Shown: positions 21,966-35,160 of the stretch, one piece after another
How the letters are laid out: every line of letters starts with the position of its first letter
How positions within the stretch are numbered: the stretch's first letter is position 1
Made by a program: the position numbers and the translations under genes
Source: Agapanthus africanus
Taxonomy: Eukaryota; Streptophyta; Magnoliopsida; Asparagales; Amaryllidaceae
Assembly: GCA_030015575.1 (NCBI GenBank)
Contig: JASDDO010000024.1
Coordinates: forward strand, 218,074,996-218,138,995
DNA length: 64,000 bases
Direction of reading: 5' to 3'
Notes under the pieces: generated by a model
The model's database searches: none
What the model saw: the letters and a program-made list of their open reading frames with translations, nothing else
Told to the model about the DNA's origin: nothing

Positions 21966-22719
21966 ACTACATCTCAATTTTGCATATAGTGCGTAAATCG
22001 ATTATTCAATTCCACTCATCGTTTTTTTAAAAAAAAGTTATGTACTCTTTAAACCATTTTATAACTATATTTGCATTTAGTACCTTAATTTATTGTTTCA
22101 AATAACTCCGTCACATTAACATTTTGTTCAAAATTTCATATTTAGCCCGTATAATTTCAAATTATCTAAATAATTTAAAATTATAAGATGCACACCATTT
22201 ACATGTATATTTTGGTAAAATTAAAGTTTTGATAAGAATTTTTTTTAATTGTATCTTTTGTTAATTTAGAAAAAATTTGTAGCATCTTGCATCTGGACAA
22301 AAGGTTCAGCATCCGTCACTGTGCATGTCACGGTGTACGTGGTCAAAGTAAGGTGACTGCCAGAATGACTGTCAAACATGGTGACTGCACGTGCATGGCT
22401 ATCCTATCTGTATATTTCTAGCAGCCTCAATAGTGAATTAGAGACAACCCATGTGTAATCTTATCCCACGTGTGTAATCTTATCCCATGGGTCCTATTAT
22501 TTATTTTATAATAGCAGCCATTTTTTTACCGTGATCTTATCGCTAATAATTTCTTTTACTAATTTTATACCACGGATAAATAACACCTACTATCAAATCA
22601 ACTGGCATCCAAACATTCCCACTGCTCATAGTTCTCTTTCTCAAATATTTCTCAACACTATCAGAGTATGAAGAACATGAAGACTATATATTGCTTTAGT
22701 GCTCACAGTAATGGCTTTG
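21966..22719. other. Unassigned AT-rich stretch left of the tandem duplication
   Basis: No gene family recognised. A doubled GTGTAATCTTATCCCA word lies at about 22450-22490. From about 22600 the sequence looks like a 5' leader running into a short plus-strand frame that starts at 22711 (47 codons, MALLLATSTVVEPTT...). The minus strand is also open across 22641-22967 (108 codons), so coding status is undecided. Confidence 0.4.
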
Positions 22720-22854
22720 TTGCTTGCTACCTCCACTGTTGTGGAGCCCACTACTCGCACTCTCTCAAACCCTTCAGCCATGGGCCTCGATTGTGAGCCC
22801 CCTCTTTTGATTTCGTTGCTTTCGATATATAATTGGAGGTTAAAGCGGCTGTGA
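22711..22854 (+). other. Short open frame in the duplicated flank, unassigned
   Basis: A 47-codon plus-strand frame (MALLLATSTVVEPTT...) lies across the left breakpoint of the tandem duplication; copy 2 keeps its body from 29704 but not its start. The opposite strand is open over the same bases. No family recognised, no clear signal peptide or motif. It may be host DNA that flanked copia D. Confidence 0.25.
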
Positions 22855-23424
22855 ACGATCACAGGGTTTCCTTGTTTAAGTTGTAGGAGGACTGCCATTG
22901 ACGACCACATCCTTATTATTTTTCCAATAGTATAATAGTATAATGTGTTTGTTCGTCGAATATGCATTCTCTTTATGTGCTGAATTAAATATAGAGCACG
23001 CTGTATCTAAACTTAGATTCTTTCTGACGTTCGATCTAAACCTCCAAGTTTTAGTGACATTTGAGTGATTAATTTTTATGCTTTTCCCTATTGGGTCAGA
23101 GATATATTTTTTAATATATATTAGGACATCTAGCAGCGGCGGTGAAGAGAGATGAATGGGCTGGATTTATGGAGGAAACGATGGGTACAATCAAGGCTGA
23201 AAATGTGTTGCTATTATAATGAAAATGGGCTGGAAATATCTATATTTAGCAGCTGTAAATATTGTAATTAACTGCTGTAATCTCTGAAATACATTCCTGA
23301 TATAGCTATTCTGTATATTACAAATAGGGATTACCATCTTTTGATTAATACAGAAAACTACAGAGAGTTTTTCTTACCATTCTCTTGAGAGTATTCCTTG
23401 TGTATCTTTTTACATTCTTTTATA

Positions 23425-23457
23425 TGGTATCAGAGCACTTTCATATGGTATCAGAGC
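23425..23457 (+). promoter_or_regulatory. Doubled primer-binding site of copia D, copy 1
   Basis: TGGTATCAGAGCAC occurs twice, 21 bases apart, by a short tandem duplication. It is complementary to the 3' end of plant initiator tRNA-Met. Copy 2 of the block has it once (30405-30416). Confidence 0.85.
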
Positions 23458-26400
23458 ACTGATCCTGATTCTTTTGTGTTCTTGTCTTGAAGTTTATTTT
23501 GTTTGCAATTCCAATTGCATTTATCTGAGCCATCACCTTCTCTTCACAACTCAGATGGATTCACATCACCACCGGTTATCTGTCAAAATTGTTGGGAAAA
23601 ATTATTTTCTCTGCTCATCTTACCTCAAGAAATTTTTAGAAGGTCAAGAGCTTTAGAGTTATATCAATGGAACCATCACTGACTCATCTACCACAAAATG
23701 GGTGACTAATAACGCCAAGATCAAAACATAGATTATGGGGTCTGTGGAGAACTCTATAGCTATCAACCTCAGTCCACTCACTACCGCTAAGGAGATGTGG
23801 GAGTACCTTAAATGGATTTATCAATAAAGCAATGAGGGACGGCTATATCAACTCGATCAAGAGATGAGTATTATATCTTTATATCTCAAGGTTTTCTTAG
23901 CATTCAAGAATTCTATTCTTCTATAATGCTGATATGGAATGAGATGGACATGATGGATTTCGATATTTCTAAGGAGGCCCTTGAAACTGTAGTAAAATTG
24001 AGACAACAATTACGTTGGAAACAATTTTTGATGAAGTTGCGACCTGAGTTTGAACATGTCCGTGCTTCTATTCTTAATCATAGTGGTAGCTACCATATTG
24101 ATACAATTCTTGCAGATCTTCTCGCTGAGAAGACACGATTGAAGTCTCTTTCATCTGGTGTATTGCCATGAGATACAGCCTTTCTTGCAAGCACATACAA
24201 AGAGAAAACAAGTGATCTTAGCAAGGTTGAATGTTATAATTGCCATGAGATGGGACATTTTGCAAATCAATACAAGAAGAAGAAAGGAAATGAAGCAAGC
24301 ATTATGTTCTCTAGATATTGCAAGGAGCATGGCCATGTGATTGAAAGTTGCAAGAAACGCCCTCCACCATAAGCAACTTCTAAAGCATTTACTACCGCAT
24401 TGTTGCAAACTCCATCCAATGCACCATGTGGTTCTACATCAAATGTGATGTCTTCTCCCTCTCCTCATCAATCTAATTCTCCTTCTCTCGAGTTTATTCA
24501 ACAAATCATTCAGGCTCTTCAGACTTCTGGGTTTGGTAAGATTAATTAACACAACTTTTGGGTCTTAGACTCCGTTGCCACTCATCACATGACCGGAAAC
24601 TTGAATTCTTTACATACATTCATCCCATGTATAAAAAATGAAAGCATTTCTGTTGCAAATGGCCAGTCTCTCCCTGTTAAAAGAATTGGTTCTTTGAGAA
24701 TTACTTTAAAAAACTCACCCCTCTATTCCTTTCGAATGTCTTATATGTCCTAAATCTACCTGCAAATCTGATTTCAATCAGTCATCTTGTAAAGCAAAAT
24801 TATATCATCTCAATTTCCTCTTTTGGTTGTTTCATACAGGACCTGCAGACTGGGAAGGTGATTGGAAGTGGCCATAAAAAGGGGGAACTCTTTGTACTAG
24901 ACTTTGAAATATCTTCAAACTCACCAACTTGTTTTCCAGTTGCTTCTTCTACTGAAATAAATTATGCAAATAAACTTTGGAGGCTTTGGTATTGTCGTCT
25001 TGGCTATCCTCATGCTTTGAATTCTAATTCCTTGTTTTCATTTAGTGCTTTATTTGACAAACGTGATCATAAATTTGAAATAAATAAATCTTGTGAAGAG
25101 TGTGCTCTTGCAAAAGTGCATAATCAACCTTTCAGTAGAAGTGTGAATCATCCTACAACTCCCTTTAATATTATTCATTCTGATATATAGAGACCCTCAA
25201 GTGTTGGTTCATTGTTTGGAAAATATTATTATGTCTTATTTGTTGATGACTGGTCACGTTTCTCATGGATGTATTTTTTGCGTAAGAAATCTGAAGTAAT
25301 GCAGGTATTTCAATACTTCCATGCAATAGTATGTACATGATTCAGTAAGAGAATAAAGACTCTACGCTCTGACTTGACTCCAAGGGAGAATACATTCCCA
25401 AAGACTTTGCAGATTATCTTGCCATGGAAGGCATCTTTCATCAAAGAACTTGTCCTCATCAACCCCAACAGAATGGAGTAACTGAGCAGAAGCACAGACA
25501 TATTCAGGAGAAAGCTCATGCACTTCGGTTCCATGCAAAGTTGCCAAAAGTATTTTGGGCCGAAAGTGTACTCACAGCTATGTACTTGATTAATAGATTA
25601 CCTACTCAAGTGTTAGGTAATATCCCTCCTTTAAAGAAACTATTTGTATATTCTCCTAAGTACAATCTACTTCGAGTTTTTGGATGCACGTGCTATATTC
25701 TTCTTTCGAACAGTGAACACTCAAAGCTTGATGCTAAGTCAATTCAATGCATATTTTTGGATATTCTGAATCTCAAAAAGGAAATCGTTGTTATGATTGG
25801 GAGGCAAGACGATTGAGGATTTCTAAAAATGTCATATTTGTTTAGGACACCCCATACTTTACAGATTCTCCCTCTCTTTTATCCTCACAATCTACTGACA
25901 CTGTAATTTCTTTATCTTCTTTTCCTAACCAATCGCAGGATATTATTACTTATCAAAGATAAACACGGGTTCCCTCTCCTATGCCTCATCCATTACCGAC
26001 TTCGGAAGCAGGTAATGTTCCTCCTTCACCTCCATCATTACCATCTCCACCAGTTAATCTTCGTCATTCTTCTCATAAAATTAAATTACCTGACCGTCTT
26101 TCACTACTTTCAGAATCAAATCCCTTTTCTATTCCTCAATCTTATAGGCAGGCTGCTAAAAGTGCGGAATGGTGTAATGCTATGCATGAGGAACTAAATG
26201 CTCTGGAGCTAAATCAAACTTGGGAGATGGTTCTTACTCCTCTAGATCGTCCTGTAGTGGGATGCAAATGGGTTTATTCAATTAAACTAAAATCTGATGG
26301 TTCGTTGGATCGTTACAAGGCTCGCCTTGTTGCCCAAGGCTTCAAACAAGAATATGGCATTGATTACGACGAAACCTTTGCTCCTGTCACTAAAATGACA

Positions 26401-27006
26401 AAAGTTCGCACCTTGATAACTGTAGCAGCAATAAGAAATTGGGAAATCTACCAAATGGATGTCAAGAATGCCTCTCCAAATGGAGAATTATCAGAAACGG
26501 TTTATATGAAACCTCCTCCAGGATATTTCACTTCTTCTTATATGGTTTGTAAGTTACGAAAAGTTTTGTATGGCTTGAAACAAGCACTGCGAGCATGGTT
26601 TGCAAAATTGAGGAGTGTCCTTCAAAATACTGGATATCACCGAAGCCAAAATGACTATTCTTTGTTCATTCTTTCAACATCCTAAAGAGGTATATATGTC
26701 TTGGTCTATGTCGATGATTTATTGATCACTGGGGATAACCATGAAGGAATTCAAAATCTCAAAGATATTCTCCAGCATTCCTTTCAAATGAAAGATCTTG
26801 GGCATGTTGCATACTTTCTTGGATTGGAAATTTCTCAGCATTCACAAGGATATTTTCTTTGTCAACAAAAATATGCAAAATATCTTATAGAATTAGCTGG
26901 ACTTACTGATGATAAACATGTTGATACTCCACTTGAACTAAATGTCAAATATAGCATAACAGATAGAGATCCCATCTCTGATCCAATGCTTTATAGAAAA
27001 CTTATT

Positions 27007-27011
27007 GGAAG
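27007..27011. repeat. Target-site duplication GGAAG beside the chromovirus LTR, copy 1
   Basis: GGAAG directly precedes TGTCACGC. The same five bases precede the LTR at 36192 and follow the LTR that ends at 50009. Confidence 0.85.
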
Positions 27012-29703
27012 TGTCACGCTTCGCTTCCCAATAGATGAAAACGGTGACGTGGCAAGCCCACGGCCTATTTATCCAGAGAAGGTCATTTCCCAAATAAATA
27101 TACTAAACGTATTGAAACATTAATACACAATAGAGGAATAAATGGAGACTGTAAATTTTTTTACAAATATCTTTATTTACATTAGAACTTAAAATATTTA
27201 CAAATACAAGAGTTCAACTGAAAAGTAAATACAATAACAGAAATGTCTAAACAAGTGGCATACATAAACTGAAAGAACATAATAACTAGTCTAAACCTGA
27301 GCTACGATCTGGTCGTACTCCTCTTCTGTTACGTCCACCTCCTCCGTCTCCACAGTATCTGACGAACATTTAAAGAAAACAAAGGTGGGTGGAATGCCTG
27401 TCAGCGAGTAATGTTTATGTCGAGTAAAAGTATATGTAAATGAACATGAGTATATATACTATAAGTCTCTATATGATCACTATGTTAACGTTAAATTCCA
27501 AGTTTGAATGTCGATGCAACCGTAGAAGTATTCACAAGCTCAAGAGTGGGGCCACATGAGCAAAGAAACACGGGCCCATTTCATGTGTTAGCATCGGGAC
27601 TCCAAGCTGTGGAGGAGTCGATCCGACTAAGATTCGAGTAAATAAAATTCGAATAGGTTAATACGAGACTCCTGATGTTCCGTTAGATTCACACCTGAAA
27701 CTATTTCATACACCCCGAGTAATATATATATTATAATTGTTAGATATCCTTAATTGATTGCTTGGTTTATTATAACATGTTCTGATCGAACAATAGATTG
27801 TAAAGGTGAATAATGTAGTTGAGTAAGTCAAGTAAAAATGCGAGTCATGTCAATTGCAATTTAGAATCGAGTCAAGTTAGTTCAAGTAGAATGAGTTCGA
27901 GTTAACGGTCAAATTTAGGTTCGAATTTAGAGTTTAAGTTCAAATTTAGATTCGAATTTGTATTTAAGTTATAGACATTTCATACTAATGGATTTATCTT
28001 TGAAGATCTTAAGTTCAGGAATAATCGGACAACCGCTGCACATGAACGGCAGGATTTGTGTCTTTTTTCAAGACGATTGCTATTGATAACTCTAGTAATT
28101 TGCAGTGTTATCTAACTTGGATAGAAAAACACTCACTTTCTCTGGCACTCTAAGGCTCAAGAGAAATTATACCGCTTAACCTATATTAATCTAGGCTCCT
28201 TAAAAATTTATCAAGTTGTTTATTATGTATTTACGTTGTTTATTATGTATTTATATTGTTTGCATTTCTCGATGGGGTTTTATGAAAAATATTTTAATAT
28301 TGTTTTAAAAATCAACCTCGAGGGTGATTTAGAATATTAAGAGTTTTATAGAAATGTATTTTAGTTTAGATGGTAATTTAGTGATAAAAACCTAGATTTT
28401 AAAAGTTTATGGTATTTTTATGAAAACTACACTTTTAGAAACTTTAGGGTATTTTATTAAAATTTTAATTTTTCATTTTAAAATGTATTTTACACAATTT
28501 GTTTTTATTGAAAATACGTATAATTTTATATAAATTTTCCAACGTTTAATTTGTTTTAAAAGGTCGTATTTCATTAAACCATATTTTATTTTCTTTCGAG
28601 ACCGAATTCTCTGTGAGGAGTTCTGTATCTCACTCTACTATCTCAAGGACTTATGATAATCCGCACCATCGGTAAATGGGTTCCCCTAAAATGGTTGTAG
28701 AAACACAATTGTCATGAAGGATTTAAAGATATCGATAAAAAACATTTTCTATAAAAGTAATGGTATTTTAATGTAATTGTTTTATTTTGGCTAAACTTGT
28801 AACCTAGTATACTGTGTTATAAAGCCATAGTGTATGTGATGGGGTAGGTCATTACCCCGTGAGTTTTCTAGATGTATATATTTCTAGATATTAATAAAAA
28901 GGTTACTTTTAAAGTTCATGGTATTTTTATGAAAAAGTTAATTTTATGTTTATTTCGTATGAAATTTTAATTACATCGAAAGGTTAAAATGTGAATAATA
29001 TTTTAAAGCGATATTATGGTATTTGTGTGACATATAGACCTATCAAATATGCTAAAAACATTTAAAAGAAAAGATTTTTAAGATTAACTCCACTTTGTCG
29101 ATATGACTTTTAGAAGGCGGTTTGAGTCGAAATGAAAGAGAGAAATAGGGACCTACAATTTTATAGCGTCGAGAAAAGAGTAAAGAAGCGAGAGGAAGTC
29201 TTCGTGGCATCGCGGTATCATCGGGAATGGCTCCGGTCTTTGATGGAACGAACTTTGAGCGCTAACTCTACTTAACTAGCCTTAGCCTTTCTTGGACTAA
29301 GAAAAAAAATTTGAGAAATTTTCACAATAGGAGAGAGATAGGGAATGATGTGGTATTTATAGAGATGAATATAGGTATAGAGTTAATTAAAAAGAATTAA
29401 AAATTGGAGTAAAGATGGTATAAATGGGTAGATGAAGGGGTGGACTGTTCTTTGTTTAATTGTAGAGAAATCAAATAATAAAATAGAATAGAGGGGAACT
29501 GAAAGGGTGCACGGGCAAAGAATGGAGGGGTTTGGGCTCATCTGAACCGCCGGTAGCGGCCATGGGGTGTTTTTGACGGTTGAGACATTGCCACATGGAT
29601 CGAGCTTTGTGCAATGTGTGTTATTCTGTGTTAACTCCTCATTTATCCCGTTTTATTTTTCCGAAACTTTTCGATTCTCCGTGTATTGCACGTGCAACTC
29701 TTG
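27012..29703 (-). mobile_element. Partial LTR of chromovirus T, duplicated copy
   Basis: Collinear with 36192-38889 at about 97% identity by eye. It ends at the duplication junction, about 215 bases short of the full LTR, so the tRNA-like part is missing. It has no internal region of its own; it is a by-product of the tandem duplication, not a separate insertion. Confidence 0.85.
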
Positions 29704-30122
29704 TTGCTTGCTACCTCCACTGTTGTGGAGCCCACTACTCGCACTCTCTCAAACCCTTCCGCCATGGGCCTCGATTGTGAGCCCCCTCTTTTGATTTCGT
29801 TGCTTGCGATATATAATTGGAGGTTAAAGCGGCTGTGAACGATCACAGGGTCTCCTTGTTTAAGTTGTAGGAGGACTGCCATTGACGACCACATCCTTAT
29901 TATTTTTCCAATAGTATAATGTGTTTGTTCGTCGAATATGCATTCTCTTTATGTGCTGAATTAAATATAGAGCACGATGTATCTAAACTTAGATTCTTTC
30001 TGATATAGTGTTCGTCTAAACCTCTAAGTTTTAGTGACATTTGAGTGATTAATTTTTGTGCTTTTCACTATTGGGTCAGAGATATATTTTTTAATATATA
30101 TTAGGACATCTAGCAGCGGCGG

Positions 30123-30402
30123 TGTAGAGAGATGAATGGGCTGGATTAATAGAGGAAATGATGGGAACAATCAAGGCTGAAAATGTTTTGCTATTATAAT
30201 AAAAATGGGTTGGAAATATCTATATTTAGCAGCTGTAAATATTGTAATTAACTGCTGTAATCTCTGAAATACATTCCTGATATAGCTATTCTGTATATTA
30301 CAAATAAGGATTACCATCTTTTGATTAATACAGAAAACTACAGAGAGTTTTTCTTACCATTCTCTTGAGAGTATTCCTTATGTATCTTTTTACATTCTTT
30401 CA
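30123..30402 (+). mobile_element. 5' LTR of copia D
   Basis: TGTAGAGAG...TTCTTTCA, 280 bp, followed after TA by the initiator-Met primer site. It contains a TATATTTAGCAGC promoter-like stretch. It matches 23143-23422 and 50665-50965. Confidence 0.85.
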
Positions 30403-30513
30403 TATGGTATCAGAGCACTGATCCTGATTCTTTTGTGTTCTTGTCTTGAAGTTTATTTTGTTTGCAATTCCAATTGCATTTATCTGAGCCATCACCTTCT
30501 CTTCACAACTCAG

Positions 30514-31500
30514 ATGGATTCACATCACCACCGGTTATCTGTCAAAATTGTTGGGAAAAATTATTTTCTCTGCTCATCTTACCTCAAGAAATTTTTAGAA
30601 GGTCAAGAGCTTTAGAGTTATGTCAATGGAACCATCACTGACTCATCTACCACAAAATGGGTGACTAATAACGCCAAGATCAAAACATAGATTATGGGGT
30701 CTGTGGAGAACTATATAGCTATCAACCTCAGTCCACTCACTACCGCTAAGGAGATGTGGGAGTACCTTAAATGGATTTATCAACAAAGCAATGAGGCACG
30801 GCTATATCAACTCGATCAAGAGATGAGTATTATATCTTTATATCTCAAGGTTTTCTTAGCATTCAAGAATTCTATTCTTCTATAATGCTGATATGGAATG
30901 AGATGGACATGATGGATTTCGATATTTCTAAGGAGGCCCTTGAAACTGTAGTAAAATTGAGACAACAATTACGTTGGAAACAATTTTTGATGAAGTTGCG
31001 ACCTGAGTTTGAACATGTCCGTACTTCTATTCTTAATCATAGTGGTAGCTACCATATTGATACAATTCTTGCAGATCTTCTCGCTGAGAAGACACGATTG
31101 AAGTCTCTTTCATCTGGTGTATTGCCATGAGATACAGCCCTTCTTGCAAGCACATACAAAGAGAAAACAAGTGATCTTAGCAAGGTTGAATGTTATAATT
31201 GCCATGAGATGGGACATTTTGCAAATCAATACAAGAAGAAGAAAGGAAATGAAGCAAGCATTATGTTCTCTAGATATTGCAAGGAGCATGGCCATGTGAT
31301 TGAAAGTTGCAAGAAACACCCTCCACCATAAGGAACTTCTAAAGCATTTACTACCGCATTGTTGCAAACTCCATCCAATGCACCATGTGGTTCTACATCA
31401 AATGTGATGTCTTCTCCCTCTCCTCATCAATCTAATTCTCCTTCTCTCGAGTTTATTCAACAAATCATTCAGGCTCTTCAGACTTCTGGGTTTGGTAAGA
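30514..31500 (+). pseudogene. gag: gag region of copia D
   Basis: The coding start follows the primer site after about 100 bases (MDSHHHRLSVKIVGKNYFL), with the usual copia gag features LVGKNYFLW-like and KEMWEYLKWIY, and ends with a CCHC-like knuckle VECYNCHEMGHFA followed by a second Cys/His cluster YCKEHGHVIESC. This is the RNA-binding structural protein of the virus-like particle. Broken by several changes. Confidence 0.8.
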
Positions 31501-34500
31501 TTAATTAACACAACTTTTGGGTCTTAGACTCCGTTGCCACTCATCACATGACCGGAAACTTGAATTCTTTACATACATTCATCCCATGTATAAAAAATGA
31601 AAGCATTTCTGTTGCAAATGGCCAGTCTCTCCCTGTTAAAAGAATTGGTTCTTTGAGAATTACTTTAAAAAACTCACCCCTCTATTCCTTTCGAATGTCT
31701 TATATGTCCTAAATCTACCTGCAAATCTGATTTCAATCAGTCATCTTGTAAAGCAAAATTATATCATCTCAATTTCCTCTTTTGGTTGTTTCATACATGA
31801 CCTGCAGACTGGGAAGGTGATTGGAAGTGGCCATAAAAAGGGGGAACTCTTTGTACTAGACTTTGAAATATCTTCAAACTCACCAACTTGTTTTCCTGTT
31901 GCTTCTTCTACTGAAATAAATTATGCAAATAAACTTTGGAGGCTTTGGTATTGTCGTCTTGGCTATCCTCATGCTTTAAATTCTAATTCCTTGTTTTCAT
32001 TTAGTGCTTTATTAGACAAACATGATCATAAATTTGAAATAAATAAATCTTGTGAAGAGTGTGCTCTTGCAAAAGTGCATAATCAACCTTTCAGTAGAAG
32101 TGTGAATCTTCCTACAACTCCCTTTAGTATTATTCATTCTGATGTATAGAGACCCTCAAGTGTTGGTTCATTGTTTGGAAAATATTATTATGTCTTATTT
32201 GTTGATGACTGGTCACGTTTCTCATGGATGTATTTTTTGCGTAAGAAATCTGAAGTAATGCAGGTATTTCAACACTTCCATGCAATAGTATGTACATGAT
32301 TCAGTAAGAGAATAAAGACTCTACACTCTGACTTGACTCTAAGGGAGAATACATTTCCAAAGACTTTGCAGATTATCTTGCCATGGAAGGCATCTTTCAT
32401 CAAAGAACTTGTCCTCATCAACCCCAACAGAATGGAGTAGCTGAGCAGAAGCACATACATATTCAGGAGAAAGCTCGTGCACTTCGGTTCCATGCAAAGT
32501 TGCCAAAAGTATTTTGGGCTGAAAGTGTACTCACAGCTATGTACTTGATTAATAGATTACCTACTCAAGTGTTAGGTAATATCCCTCCTTTAAAGAAACT
32601 ATTTGTACAATCTCCTAAGTACAATCTGTTAGTTATATGTATGCCCTAGAGGCCATTACTGTACATAGGATGTATATTGTAGTGGATGCTGGGACATATA
32701 TAGGTAGGACTTTCTTGCTCGACATGATAGTACGCTATCTGGTTACTCTTTATCTTAACATGTATACTTGCTGTCTCTCTATTACATGTTGATAAAGTCC
32801 TTAGGATATGTGCTCGACTTCCAGGACTATGATGCAGATCATACTAGTGGAGCCTGGGTAGTCCATGAGTACATCCTTCAATGTTCCTATTCGTGGGAAT
32901 ATCGAGACGGGGCATCAATATTCCAGAGTAGACTAGCGTATATCTTCTCGACTCATGTGATGGGCGATGGATGATCCCATATCCATTGGGTTTGACATCA
33001 GAGATGGTATGCGGGTGCTCAGTGGAGACTGGGTACACTGAATGGACTCGCCGAGAACTCCCAGATGGTATTATACCTCACGTCAGATGGCAGTTCTCTG
33101 GTGACACTGGTACAGCTTAGTCTGTTGACCCGAGATCGTCATAGAGTCTTTTGTGTCTCCCACTGTGCTTTGATTTCCACCCTACAACGGCTCTACTGAG
33201 TCATGCAAACAGGTGGTTTTTGGGTACAGTCCCGATTCACATGGAGGCAATGAGCGATAGGAGGGGATTCGTCTCTCCCGGTATTGGGGGTTAATGTTGC
33301 GCTATGCTCGACTGGCCATAACTGGAAATCCCTGGCCAGGGTTGCACTGATTTACTGGTAAGTGTTATCAGTAGTTTCATGCTTGTTATGGACCTTACAT
33401 CGGCATGACTTATCAAGCTATTGGGGTATGACGTTTACTACCTCTAGGCGAGATATGCGACATATCAGACGAACAGACCGGACTGTACGGTAAGTGTTAC
33501 TGGTTGGATTCACAGGAGTGTGAGCAGGCTTGCTCGTTGATCTTCTGATCGCTCAATACCCGGGTGGCCGTTACGTTTCGCAGACCGCTTGCGGCTTGTG
33601 GGTGTTTGATATGATCATCACCTGCTGCCGGCGTATTGTCGAGTCTTTAGAGTCCTACACAGAGGTTTCCTGGCTCAAGCGAAATGAAATAGGAGCGTAT
33701 ATGAGATATGTGCGGGACCGAGAATAATACCAGTATGTGATACTGAATTCTATTCTCGCGATTTGTATCATCGGACGGTTATATAAGATATAGCCGGGTT
33801 ACCGAATCAAATGTTGATTCGATACATCGATACACTAGATATTAGTCGATTATATGCAATATGACCGGATCGTTAAATCAAGTGTTGATTTAATGATTTA
33901 ATGTATAATTATATATTTGATATATTGTTTTACATTAACTAGTATTGGTTCACTTAAGATTGATTTTCTCACTTAGATGTGCACATTATTTATATATGAT
34001 ATATGCAAGTGTACATGTTTGTATCATGCTTGATGATACATGCAAGTTGTGTGTATGAGACTTAAACCAAATTGAGATTAAATTAGGGTTTACTAATTTC
34101 CTAACAAATAATAAAAGAAATAAGACTTTGGTCAAAGTTATCAAGCTTCATGAAGCTTGAAGAAACTTTGAGAAAGTCAATTTCCTTTATCATTTCTTTA
34201 GGATGCTAGTTAACCCAACCCTTAACCCAATACTCTGGTTAATTCTCTACACAAGTTAAGCATGAGGGCTTAACTCAACCATGGTACCATAATTAAAAGG
34301 ATAAGTTTCATTTTTTATTCATTATTCTTATCATTTTTCTTTCTTCTTCTTCTTCTTCAAGAAGAAGAAAGCTTACTACCTCTAATGGTGCCATGAGATT
34401 TAAAGTGAGAAATCCAATTCTAAAGTGAACCCCACTTCCTATTTCTTCATTCTCTACCACTTGCCATGTAGTAGAGTGTGTTATCTTCACAAGTTTCATG

Positions 34501-35030
34501 ACCTAGTGAAGATGGAGCTTGAGTTTGAGTCGCCTCGACGTAGATCATCTTCGGCATCGAAGTCAACGACCTAACTCGATCATTTCTCTGATGAAACCAA
34601 CGCTAGAGTCCAGGATCCCGATGATCGCAGTGGAGGGACGTCTTCACGGAGCTAAAGAAGTGGAGGACCGGATCTACAAAGGTTGTAATCCCTTTCACTT
34701 ATTAGTAAAGTTGTTTACTAGCTTTTAGTTTCGCCTATCCTCTAGTTAACGATCTTCCATAGGGTTTCTCGGCACATAAATTTTTGAATTTAGCATGGTA
34801 GATGCCTTGTGGAACCTCTCGTGTGTGCCTAGGATCCCTACACAATCTACTTCGAGTTTTTGGATGCACGTGCTATATTCTTCTTTCGAACAGTGAACAC
34901 TCAAAGCTTGATGCTAAGTCAATTAAATGCATATTTTTGGATATTCTGAAACTCAAAAAGGAAATCGTTGTTATGATTGGGAGGCAAGACAATTGAGGAT
35001 TTCTAGAAATGTCATATTTGTTTAGGACAC
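31501..35030 (+). pseudogene. pol: Protease and integrase regions of copia D (solo LTR inside)
   Basis: A copia protease-like start (FWVLDSVATHHMTGN, where plant copia usually has DSGATxH) is followed by the pre-integrase zinc region (LWRLWYCRLGYPHALN) and an integrase core with FVDDWSRFSWMYFL and the HQPQQNGV block. The copia E solo LTR (32627-34842) lies in its downstream part. Several breaks. Confidence 0.75.
32627..34842 (+). mobile_element. Solo LTR of copia E family, 2216 bp, perfect target duplication
   Basis: Runs from TGTTAGTTATATGTATGCCC to GGATCCCTACA and is flanked by the perfect duplication CAATC (32622-32626 and 34843-34847). The TGTTAGNNATATGTATGCCC start and an ACAAAGGTTGTA block near its end match the LTR at 51641-53742 (minus). 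Only copy 2 of the tandem duplication has it, so it is among the youngest events here. Confidence 0.93.
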
Positions 35031-35160
35031 CCCATACTTTACAGATTCTCCCTCTCTTTTATCCTCACAATCTACTGACACTGTAATTTCTTTATCTTCT
35101 TTTCCTAACCAATCGCAGGATATTATTACTTATCAAAGATGAACAAGAATTCCCCCTCCT

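Larger units (their letters stand above)
23143..27011 (+). mobile_element. Ty1/copia element D, partial duplicate (copy 1)
   Basis: 5' LTR at 23143-23422, initiator-Met primer site TGGTATCAGAGC at 23425-23436 (and again at 23446-23457), coding start near 23555. Then come a gag with a CYNCHEMGHF knuckle (about 24227-24270), an aspartic-protease-like region, integrase (about 24950-25820) and reverse transcriptase with YVDDLL (26704). The order integrase before reverse transcriptase defines Ty1/copia. It ends where the chromovirus LTR begins at 27012; the duplicate holds no RNase H end or 3' LTR. A broken fossil with many (ten or so) breaks. Confidence 0.9.
22720..29703. repeat. Tandem segmental duplication, copy 1 (about 7.0 kb)
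   Basis: This block is repeated head to tail by 29704-38889. It contains a unique-looking flank (22720-23142), the 5' LTR and most of the coding part of copia D, and the left part of the chromovirus T LTR. Sampled lines differ from copy 2 at about 1-3% of sites. Spacing between matching points is 6959 bases in the coding part and 9180 after the solo LTR that only copy 2 carries. The junction at 29701-29703 shares TTG with both parent ends, so a 3-bp microhomology join. Confidence 0.9.

Noticed and set aside
27012-29703. Separate solo LTR insertion
   Set aside because: It has the same GGAAG flank and left edge as 36192, stops at the duplication junction and has no right terminus; it is part of the tandem duplication.
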